Shown: positions 17,313-24,739 of the stretch, one piece after another | How positions within the stretch are numbered: position 1 is the first letter of the stretch | Layout: every line of letters begins with the position of its first letter | Assembly (NCBI GenBank): GCA_024642525.1 | Contig: JAHEAX010000001.1 | Coordinates: 1 to 64,000 of the forward strand | Source: Erythrobacteraceae bacterium | GTDB taxonomy: Bacteria; Pseudomonadota; Alphaproteobacteria; Sphingomonadales; Sphingomonadaceae | Direction of reading: 5' to 3' | DNA: 64,000 nt | Position numbers and translations under genes: made by a program | Notes under the pieces: model-generated | What the model saw: the letters and a program-made list of their open reading frames with translations, nothing else | Databases searched by the model: none | Told to the model about the DNA's origin: nothing

Positions 17313-19507
17313 CCTGATCCGTTGACGACGACCTGAAGGAATTTGGGCGGGCTTTTGACGCCTTCACTCATCCGTTCGTGCGGATAATTTCCTGGTGAAA
17401 GCGATGTCAGCGGCATTCCGGCGATGGCAAGCGCATAGGGCGATACGCGGTGCCGTGTGCACAGCCCGCCAGCGCCGTCGCTGACCAGCGATGTTTCGAA
17501 TTCAACCGCGATTTCAAGGTTGTGGACACGGCTGACAGTGCCAACCACCAATTGTCCCGCGCCAAGGTCCAGCACCAGCTGCGTATCCACTGGTACACCC
17601 ATGATCCCTTCGATCAATGCGCCTGTCTTCGATAGGTTGCGCATGACCACGTCATAACGGTGGTCATCGTGGATGACACCGATGCGTCGGAAAACAGAGC
17701 GGCGTTCGGGGCGATACAATTCCGGCCCGTCGGGCTTGATCTTCATGCCGCCCGAAGCAACAAGTTCCAGCACGTCTGCCTGGGGCAGGGCGCGTGAATA
17801 GAGGAAGCCCTGGATAAGCCTTGCGCCCTTTGAATGAACGACTTCCAGCTGGTCGAATGCTTCCACGCCTTCCACCGTCGTTTCCATGCCAAGGGCGTTG
17901 GAAAGGCCGATGATGGCCGCAATGATCTTGGCGCTGTTCTTGTCTTTCTGGGTGCAGGAATCGACGAAACTGCGATCGACCTTGATCTTGTCGAACGGTG
18001 CGGAACGCAAATAGCTGAGCGAGGAATAGCCCGTACCAAAATCATCCAGCGCCAGGCGGACGCCGATTTTTTTCAGAGCGGTGAAAATCTCTTCGGTCGT
18101 TTCGCTGTCACCGACAAACACGCTTTCGGTCAGCTCCAGCTCCAACCGGTCAGGCGCAAGCCCTGTCTTGGCGAGTGCTGAGGCGACGACATCGCAGAAT
18201 TCTGGATTGGTGAACTGCACGGCCGATACATTGACTGCCACGCGCACGGATGATGGCCACGCCAGCGCATCTTCGCAGGCCCGTTCCAGCGCCCATTCGC
18301 CAATCTGGTTGATGAGGTCAGATTCCTCGGCAACCGGGATAAACAGTTCAGGGCTGACCGGCCCGCGCTCCGGGTGTTCCCAGCGCATGAGTGCTTCCAG
18401 GCAAACGACCGTGTTGTCACTTGTCTGCACCACAGGCTGGTAGCGAAGTTCAAGATCGCCGGATTCCAGCGCGATGCGCAGGTCTTCCAACAGCAGTTCG
18501 CGCTCTTCTTCCTCGTCCTTCAAATCGTCGGAATAGAAACGGAACTGGCCGCGTCCGCCATTCTTGGCGGCATAAAGCGCAAGATCCGAACTGCGCACCA
18601 GCTCTTCGCGTTCAACGCCATCGTAAGGCGCAATGGCGATGCCAACCGATGTGCCGATGATCGCGCGCTTTTCCTCAATAGGGTAGGGCTGCGACAATAT
18701 CTGGATGATCTTGTCGGCCAGTTCGCCCAATTTGCCGCGGTCATCGATGTCCGGCAGGATAATCTGGAATTCGTCACCGCCCAAACGGCCGATCTCGCCG
18801 CGATTGCCGACGATATTGCGCAACCGTTCAGCCACCTGGACCAGCAGGGCGTCGCCTGCCGGATGGCCCATCGTATCATTCACGCGCTTGAACTTGTCGA
18901 GATCAAGCATCATCAGAGCGCAGCTGCGTTTGGCCGCCTTGAAGGCACCGATAATGCCATCGAGCCGGCGGTTCATGTAATGGCGGTTGTAAAGGCCGGT
19001 CAGCGAGTCAAATTCGGCAAGCCGGGAATCCACCAGCTTGCGTTCATATTCGACACTGATGTCCTGCGCGCTGCCGCGATAGCCTTGAAACTGGCCCCGA
19101 TCGTCAAACTTGGGGTGACCGGAAATCGAAAACCAAACCTGCCGCACATCTGAACGCGGCCGATTGCGCGCAAAGCGCACCGTCAGGTCGCGTACCTTGT
19201 TATGCGCTTTCAACTGGAAGTTGAGCGGCCGGTCGGAACGTTCGTCAGGGTTGTCGACATCGGTTTCGAACAGCGAAATGAGCGGCTGACCCAGCAATTC
19301 CTCGAGTGGAATGTCCAGCTTGGAAACGGCATCTGCCGAAATATAGATGAGGCGGCCTTCGGCATCCGTCGCCCAGATCCAGCCGATGCCGGCCTTTTCG
19401 AATTCATCGAGAACTTCGAGACGCAGTTTCGGGTCCGCAGCGGAATAATCCGTTGTGGAAACAGAGGGCTTTTTGGAAAAGCCTTGCAGGATCCCTTTTA
19501 CAACCAT
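17297..19507 (-). CDS. PAS-GGDEF-EAL-PilZ cyclic-di-GMP signalling protein
   Basis: 736 residues. PAS domain about 25-150, GGDEF domain about 160-325 with intact GRLGGDEF, EAL domain about 335-590 with intact EAL (LEALMRWEHP) and DDFGTGYSS, and a C-terminal PilZ domain about 605-700 with RRSVFR and NLSKTGA. No transmembrane segment is visible, so it is cytosolic. The inhibitory I-site RxxD is absent (GNRG instead). Both synthetic and hydrolytic motifs look complete, and the PilZ domain gives it its own c-di-GMP sensor. Net activity cannot be predicted. Confidence 0.93.
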   Translation of the reverse strand: MVVKGILQGFSKKPSVSTTDYSAADPKLRLEVLDEFEKAGIGWIWATDAEGRLIYISADAVSKLDIPLEELLGQPLISLFETDVDNPDERSDRPLNFQLKAHNKVRDLTVRFARNRPRSDVRQVWFSISGHPKFDDRGQFQGYRGSAQDISVEYERKLVDSRLAEFDSLTGLYNRHYMNRRLDGIIGAFKAAKRSCALMMLDLDKFKRVNDTMGHPAGDALLVQVAERLRNIVGNRGEIGRLGGDEFQIILPDIDDRGKLGELADKIIQILSQPYPIEEKRAIIGTSVGIAIAPYDGVEREELVRSSDLALYAAKNGGRGQFRFYSDDLKDEEEERELLLEDLRIALESGDLELRYQPVVQTSDNTVVCLEALMRWEHPERGPVSPELFIPVAEESDLINQIGEWALERACEDALAWPSSVRVAVNVSAVQFTNPEFCDVVASALAKTGLAPDRLELELTESVFVGDSETTEEIFTALKKIGVRLALDDFGTGYSSLSYLRSAPFDKIKVDRSFVDSCTQKDKNSAKIIAAIIGLSNALGMETTVEGVEAFDQLEVVHSKGARLIQGFLYSRALPQADVLELVASGGMKIKPDGPELYRPERRSVFRRIGVIHDDHRYDVVMRNLSKTGALIEGIMGVPVDTQLVLDLGAGQLVVGTVSRVHNLEIAVEFETSLVSDGAGGLCTRHRVSPYALAIAGMPLTSLSPGNYPHERMSEGVKSPPKFLQVVVNGSGGAAS

Positions 19508-19594
19508 CTATCCGAACCAATCGCCTTGTCGCCGCATTTATCCTCGATGCAGCCCACGACTAACGAGACTTGGTTAATATAGGTATAAGGTTTT

Positions 19595-20809
19595 TCAGGC
19601 GGCGAGGCGCAATTCTAGCCGATCCCATATTTCCACCAGCGCACGGGTCAGCTCGACCATCATCTCGTCCGTATGGGCAGGTCCAGGTGTAAAACGCAGA
19701 CGTTCCGTGCCGCGCGGCACAGTGGGGAAATTGATCGGCTGAACATATACGCCATATTCGGCGAGCAGGATGTCGCTGATCTTCTTGGCCCGCACAGGGT
19801 CGCCCACCATCAAGGGAACAATGTGCGTCGTGCTGTCCATGACCGGCAGGCCAGCATCGCGGAAATGGGTCTTCAGCGCGGCAGCATTGGCCTGCTGTGC
19901 ATCGCGTTCAACCGACGAATTCTTCAGATGCCGCACCGAAGCCAGCACACCTGCAACCAGTACGGGCGACAGGGACGTGGTGAATATGAAGCCCGGAGCA
20001 TAAGACCGGATGACGTCAATTATCTTGGTATCGGCTGCAATATAGCCGCCCATCACGCCGAATGCCTTGCCCAGCGTGCCTTCGATAATATCGATACGGT
20101 CTGCCGCTTCGTCACGTTCGGAAATACCGCCGCCATGTTCGCCATACATGCCCACGGCGTGGACTTCGTCGATGTAGGTGAGGGCGTTGTATTTTTCTGC
20201 GAGGTCACAAATCGCGTGGATCGGCGCGACGTCGCCATCCATCGAATAGACGCTTTCAAAGGCGATCAGTTTGGGCACCGAAGCATCTTCTGCAGCCAGA
20301 AGTTCTTCAAGATGCGCCATGTCGTTGTGGCGGAAAACACGCTTCTCGCAGCCGGAATTGCGAATGCCCGCAATCATGCTTGCGTGGTTCAGCTCGTCAG
20401 AAAAGATGATGCAGCCGGGCAGCAGCTTGGCCAGCGTGGACAGCGTTGCATCGTTGGAGACATATCCGCTGGTGAACAGCAGCGCACCTTCCTTGCCATG
20501 CAAATCAGCAAGTTCTGCTTCCAGCTGGACGTGGAAATGCGTGTTGCCGCCAATGTTGCGCGTGCCGCCGGAACCTGCGCCCACATCGTGCAACGCATCT
20601 TCCATGGCAGAGATTACCTTGGGGTGCTGCCCCATGGCGAGATAATCGTTGGAACACCAGACAGTGATCGGCTTGGGGCCATTATGGCCATGAAAGCACC
20701 GCGCATTGGGGTAAGCACCCTTGTTGCGCATGATGTCGATGAAGACGCGGTAGCGGCCTTCGGAGTGCAAGCGATCAATCGCCTGGTCGAAGATCTGGTC
20801 GTAATTCAC
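19595..20809 (-). CDS. hemA: 5-aminolevulinate synthase
   Basis: Condenses glycine and succinyl-CoA to 5-aminolevulinate, the C4 route to heme used by alphaproteobacteria. 404 residues from GTG at 20809, preceded by GCAGG at 8 bases; a TTG 30 bases upstream is less likely. Motifs: [10 protein letters not shown] near 50, [10 protein letters not shown] near 83, [10 protein letters not shown] near 210 and the PLP lysine in [14 protein letters not shown] near 245. Lies downstream of murI on the same strand across 102 bp. Confidence 0.96.
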   Translation of the reverse strand: MNYDQIFDQAIDRLHSEGRYRVFIDIMRNKGAYPNARCFHGHNGPKPITVWCSNDYLAMGQHPKVISAMEDALHDVGAGSGGTRNIGGNTHFHVQLEAELADLHGKEGALLFTSGYVSNDATLSTLAKLLPGCIIFSDELNHASMIAGIRNSGCEKRVFRHNDMAHLEELLAAEDASVPKLIAFESVYSMDGDVAPIHAICDLAEKYNALTYIDEVHAVGMYGEHGGGISERDEAADRIDIIEGTLGKAFGVMGGYIAADTKIIDVIRSYAPGFIFTTSLSPVLVAGVLASVRHLKNSSVERDAQQANAAALKTHFRDAGLPVMDSTTHIVPLMVGDPVRAKKISDILLAEYGVYVQPINFPTVPRGTERLRFTPGPAHTDEMMVELTRALVEIWDRLELRLAA

Positions 20810-20911
20810 GCGGTTAACCTGCGGCGTTACGCCGGCCAACCCGGCTTTATGCGCAGGATTTAGGCCGACTTTAGCAATATTGCCACCGCGATCTTTGCGA
20901 ATCGTTCGCGA

Positions 20912-21718
20912 TTAGAAGCGCTCCAACGTTTCAAGCCCATGCGCCTTGAGGATTTTTGCAAGCGGGGTGAACGCTTCTAACGTGCCGGTCGTGATTGCGC
21001 AGTCAGGCCCACCGCGTTCAAATTGCTGGCCTTTCGTGAGATATTCAATGCGCCGCGCAATGCCCGCAGCACCGTCAATCAATCTCACCCCGTCACCAAA
21101 TGCCCTAGCGAGTTCGTCCTTCAAAAGCGGGAAATGGGTGCAGGCAAGCACCACCACGTCCATTTCATCGCCCCTTGGCTGCCCGCGAAGGCCCGCCACG
21201 GCGGAATCGATGGCGGATTGATCTACCGGCTGTCCGCGCAATTTTGCTTCGGCTGCTTCCACCAGCCCCGGCGCTGCATGGCGCAGCAGCAGCTTGTCGC
21301 TGGCAAATTCCCGTTCGAGATTGTCGACATAGGCTTGCCGGACAGTGGCAGCCGTGCCCAGCAGGCCAATAACGCCCGTCCTGGTGATCGACGCCGCTGG
21401 CTTGATGGCTGGCACGGTGCCCACGATCGGCACTTCAAGCACTTCCCGCACTGCGGCAAGGGCAATGGTGGATGCAGTATTGCAGGCGATGCAGACAAGG
21501 CGCGGCCGATAGCGTTCGCTCATTCTGCCAAGCAGTCCGGCGACCCGTGCGGCAATTTGCGCTTCGGTTTTTTCGCCATAGGGCAGGCCGGCCTGGTCAG
21601 CGGCGAAGATGACAGGCGCATCGGGCAGGATCTTGCGCAATTCTGCCAGAACCGACAGTCCGCCAACGCCGGAATCAAACAGCAGGATTGGTGCAGCAGG
21701 GTCGATGGTGGCAGTCAC
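20912..21718 (-). CDS. murI: Glutamate racemase
   Basis: Makes D-glutamate for peptidoglycan. 268 residues from GTG at 21718; longer in-frame starts exist but the family begins LLFDSGVGGLSV here at residue 12. The two catalytic cysteines are in CIACNTAS near 78 and LACTHFPLL near 190. Immediately after the stop, GCGAA-TCG-TTCGC (20897-20909) is a short palindrome. Divergent from plsY across a 100-bp promoter region. Confidence 0.95.
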   Translation of the reverse strand: MTATIDPAAPILLFDSGVGGLSVLAELRKILPDAPVIFAADQAGLPYGEKTEAQIAARVAGLLGRMSERYRPRLVCIACNTASTIALAAVREVLEVPIVGTVPAIKPAASITRTGVIGLLGTAATVRQAYVDNLEREFASDKLLLRHAAPGLVEAAEAKLRGQPVDQSAIDSAVAGLRGQPRGDEMDVVVLACTHFPLLKDELARAFGDGVRLIDGAAGIARRIEYLTKGQQFERGGPDCAITTGTLEAFTPLAKILKAHGLETLERF

Positions 21719-21782
21719 TTTGCGAAGATCACTCCTGAATTCTAACCTTCTCCTTATTTTTCCGGTGACCGAATGCAAGCAA

Positions 21783-21810
21783 TCCCCTTATGATGTTTGG
21801 GATAAGGGGA
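21783..21810. promoter_or_regulatory. Nine-bp inverted repeat covering the plsY ribosome site
   Basis: TCCCCTTAT (21783-21791) and ATAAGGGGA (21802-21810) form a perfect 9-bp stem with a 10-base loop. The right arm contains most of the plsY Shine-Dalgarno GGGGAG, and ATG follows at 21819. TATGAT at 21789-21794 also resembles a -10 box with GTGACC 18 bases upstream; if that is the promoter, the repeat acts as DNA rather than RNA. Confidence 0.45.
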
Positions 21811-21818
21811 GCTTGAGA

Positions 21819-22418
21819 ATGGAATTCGGCATCGAAAATCTGTGGGCGGCGCTGCTTGGCTATGCGCTGGGTTCGATTCCCTTTGGCCTGCTGCTGACAT
21901 CCATGGCGGGCATGGGGGATGTCCGCAATATCGGCTCTGGCAATATTGGCGCAACCAATGTGCTGCGCACCGGTAACAAGGGCTTGGCAGCAGCAACCCT
22001 TTTACTCGATCTGTTCAAGGGTTTCCTGCCTGTCTTCCTCGCCTGGCGCTATCTTGGCGAAGCGTCAGTCGGTTTTGCTGCCCTGGGTGCGGTGATCGGC
22101 CATTGTTTCCCCGTCTGGCTGAAATTCAAGGGCGGCAAGGGCGTTGCGACACTGGCGGGCGTATGTTTCGGCATCGCCTGGCCCATCGGGCTGGTCTATG
22201 CTTCGGTGTGGATCGGTTTGCTGGCTTTGCTCCGGTTTAGTTCGCTGGCCGGAATGGCAGCGGCACTGTCTGCACCATTTGCTGCATGGTTGACAGGTTT
22301 TGAACAATTTGCGCCATTTCTTGGCGTTATCGCGTTGCTGATTGTCTGGCTGCACCGCGCCAATATCGCACGCCTGCGGGATGGCACGGAACCAAAGGTC
22401 GGCGGCAGCAAGAAGTGA
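21819..22418 (+). CDS. plsY: Glycerol-3-phosphate acyltransferase PlsY
   Basis: Inner-membrane enzyme transferring acyl groups from acyl-phosphate to glycerol 3-phosphate. 199 residues, about five membrane spans. Family motifs GYALGSIPFG near 10, GSGNIGATNVLRT near 37, HCFPVWLKFKGGKGVAT near 92 and the C-terminal RHRENIxRL-like segment (LHRANIARLRDGTE). Start at ATG 21819 after GGGGAG. The stop overlaps the dprA GTG by 4 bp. Confidence 0.96.
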   Translation: MEFGIENLWAALLGYALGSIPFGLLLTSMAGMGDVRNIGSGNIGATNVLRTGNKGLAAATLLLDLFKGFLPVFLAWRYLGEASVGFAALGAVIGHCFPVWLKFKGGKGVATLAGVCFGIAWPIGLVYASVWIGLLALLRFSSLAGMAAALSAPFAAWLTGFEQFAPFLGVIALLIVWLHRANIARLRDGTEPKVGGSKK

Positions 22419-23536
22419 GCGTCATTGCCGACAGGCCAAAAAGTGCTGAACTGTCACAGGAAGAAGCATTCGCCCGGATACAATTGCTGCGATCGCCCAA
22501 TATCGGGCCGGTAAGCTACCACCAATTGCTGCACCGTTTCGGCAATGCTCGCGATGCGCTGGACGGTTTGCCAGACATGGGGCGGCGGGGCGGGCGGCAA
22601 TATCGTCCGGCGCCTGCAAACCAGATCGAAACTGAAGTCGCCGCAGTGCGCAGGGCAGGCGCAAAATATCTGTTTCATGGCACCGCTGAATATCCGGCCT
22701 TGCTGGCAGAAATTGAAAGCGCACCGCCCATTTTGACATATCGCGGCAACATCGCGCTCGCTTCCATGCCTTGCGTGGCAATTGTCGGCGCGCGCAATTC
22801 ATCTGCCGCAGCAGTGAAACTGGCGCGCGAATTTTCGGCCGCGCTGACAGACGCGGGGCTGGTTGTCGTTTCCGGTCTTGCCCGGGGCATTGATGGCGCC
22901 GCGCATCTGGGCGCGATGCCATGCACCATCGGCGTAATCGCCAGCGGTATCGAAATTGCCTATCCGCCCCAACACGCCCAATTGCAGGAACAGGTGGCCA
23001 CAGAAGGACTGCTGCTGGCCGAGCAACCACCAGGTACAGAGCCGCGTGGCAGCCATTTCCCCAGCCGCAATCGCATCATCGCAGGTTTGACCAGCGGCAC
23101 TCTGGTTGTGGAGGCTGCGCCCAAATCCGGTTCCCTTATTACCGCGCGGCTGGCGGGCGAGGCAGGGCGCGAAGTCATGGCGATCCCCGGTTCCCCGCTC
23201 GACAGCAGGTCGCGCGGCTGTAACCAGCTTATCCGTGACGGGGCCGTGCTGGTCCAGTCGGCAGATGATGTCGTTGAACTGTTATCCAGTTTCGAAGGCA
23301 GTCCGCGGTCATCCTTCAAGGAACCGGAAGTCTGGCCTTATGAAGCAGGTGAGGACTTTGCTGACGAGGAACCGGCGCAGATCGACAGCCTGCTGACGGC
23401 TGCCCCGGTGGCGGTCGACGAAGTCATCCGCCAGTCAGGCCAGAGCGCCGCTTCTGTTCAACTGGCGCTGCTGGAAATGGAGATTGCGGGCCAGCTGGTT
23501 CGTCATGCCGGTGGGAAGGTCAGCCGGAACGCTTGA
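22415..23536 (+). CDS. dprA: DNA-processing protein DprA
   Basis: Binds incoming single-stranded DNA and loads RecA during natural transformation. 373 residues. N-terminal SAM-like region (about 15-60), Rossmann-like DprA core with VAIVGARNSS near 122, SGLARGIDGAAH near 150 and PGSPLDSRSRGCNQLIRDGA near 257, then a C-terminal winged helix (about 315-370). GTG start overlaps the plsY stop (GTGA). Coupling of plsY and dprA is common; other competence genes are not in the window. Confidence 0.95.
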   Translation: MSVIADRPKSAELSQEEAFARIQLLRSPNIGPVSYHQLLHRFGNARDALDGLPDMGRRGGRQYRPAPANQIETEVAAVRRAGAKYLFHGTAEYPALLAEIESAPPILTYRGNIALASMPCVAIVGARNSSAAAVKLAREFSAALTDAGLVVVSGLARGIDGAAHLGAMPCTIGVIASGIEIAYPPQHAQLQEQVATEGLLLAEQPPGTEPRGSHFPSRNRIIAGLTSGTLVVEAAPKSGSLITARLAGEAGREVMAIPGSPLDSRSRGCNQLIRDGAVLVQSADDVVELLSSFEGSPRSSFKEPEVWPYEAGEDFADEEPAQIDSLLTAAPVAVDEVIRQSGQSAASVQLALLEMEIAGQLVRHAGGKVSRNA

Positions 23537-23609
23537 CCGCGCCTGGGCGCGGATAATACAGACCTGTCAAAGACATAATCGGGCGCAGCAATTTTCCATG
23601 GAGGGTTTC

Positions 23610-24632
23610 ATGCCAATTCAGCACGTCCGGTCTATTCTTTCTACTGCTACTGCCCTGTCACTCGCGTTGACGCCTCTGGTCGCCTCGACGCCGGCCTTCG
23701 CCAAAGATGATCCTGTTGTAAAAGTATCCGGCAGTGACGCGCTGAAAGGTGCCAGCACTGTCGCGATCGGGTCTTTCAATGTCGGCTTCATTTTCGAATC
23801 CACGGACCAGATAAAGAAAACAGGCGGTGTTCTGGCGGCTGTGGGCGGGACGACGAAGGCAAAAAGCAGCCTGGTGGGCGTCACGCCGGAAATGATGCAG
23901 CAAATTGCCGACAATGCCTACGCCAATCTCTTGTCGCAGCTGACAGCACAGGGATTCACGGTAACCGCAGCCGAAACGGTGTTCGCCAGTGAGACCTTGG
24001 CCGGCAAAGGTAAGTCCGAGCCGACCGAAGCGACAATTCTGCTGGAGAAGAAAAGCAAAGGCAAAGCCACATATATGCGGCCAACGGCTATCCCGCGGCA
24101 GATTATGATCCTGGGTGATGTGCCAACAAGCGGCGGTTTCGGCCAGATCGGCAATACGATGGCCTATTCGCAGAACGGCATCGCGCTTGGCAATTATGCG
24201 CGCGCCGCGGGTACGCCGGTTATTGCCGTCACATATCTGGTCGATTTTTCCGATCAGAAGCGGCCGGGAGCCTTTGATTTCGGGGGCGGGGTCAAGGTAA
24301 ATGCCAACCTTTCAGTTACTCCGGGCTATTCGAAAATGACCATCATCGGATCAAACGGGAAGCAGAGCGTGCTAACGCTGAATCAGCCGGTTTCCGTGGA
24401 TGGAGATTTCATCGATATGCAGGATGCGAGCAGCGGCGGCGAGAAGACCATACAGTCTGTTGCCAATGTTGCCGGAGGACTGGCCGCTGCCGCCGGGCTT
24501 GGCGGATTAGGCTTCGGCAAGACCCGCAAATTCGAATTTACAGCCAAGACCCAGCAATATGAAGAAGGCGCTGTGAAGGTCATCAGCCTTGCAAACGAGC
24601 GGCTGGTGAACCAATTGGTGGCCATGCGATAA
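23610..24632 (+). CDS. Secreted protein of unknown function
   Basis: 340 residues with a clear signal peptide (cleavage near TPAFAKDD). Mature part starts with VAIGSFNVGFIFESTDQ, then a glycine/alanine-rich segment (AGGLAAAAGLGGLGFG) near 290-305 that could be a membrane-touching loop. Repeated mentions of lysine-rich turns (LEKKSKGKATYMRPTA). I do not recognise the family; the general pattern is faintly like outer-membrane assembly lipoproteins such as CsgG/HfaB but without a lipobox. GGAGGG lies before the ATG. It stands between dprA and topA on the same strand. Confidence 0.7.
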   Translation: MPIQHVRSILSTATALSLALTPLVASTPAFAKDDPVVKVSGSDALKGASTVAIGSFNVGFIFESTDQIKKTGGVLAAVGGTTKAKSSLVGVTPEMMQQIADNAYANLLSQLTAQGFTVTAAETVFASETLAGKGKSEPTEATILLEKKSKGKATYMRPTAIPRQIMILGDVPTSGGFGQIGNTMAYSQNGIALGNYARAAGTPVIAVTYLVDFSDQKRPGAFDFGGGVKVNANLSVTPGYSKMTIIGSNGKQSVLTLNQPVSVDGDFIDMQDASSGGEKTIQSVANVAGGLAAAAGLGGLGFGKTRKFEFTAKTQQYEEGAVKVISLANERLVNQLVAMR

Positions 24633-24739
24633 GGACGCTGGCGGGATCGGACCGGGGGGCAGAAGGCCACTTGACGACGGCTATTCTGCCCATCCACCCT
24701 CGCGCGTATACACACACGTAAGGACTGATCCCCAATTTC

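Noticed and set aside
23537-23552. CCGCGCC-TG-GGCGCGG hairpin after dprA as a terminator
   Set aside because: The loop is too small and no T run follows.
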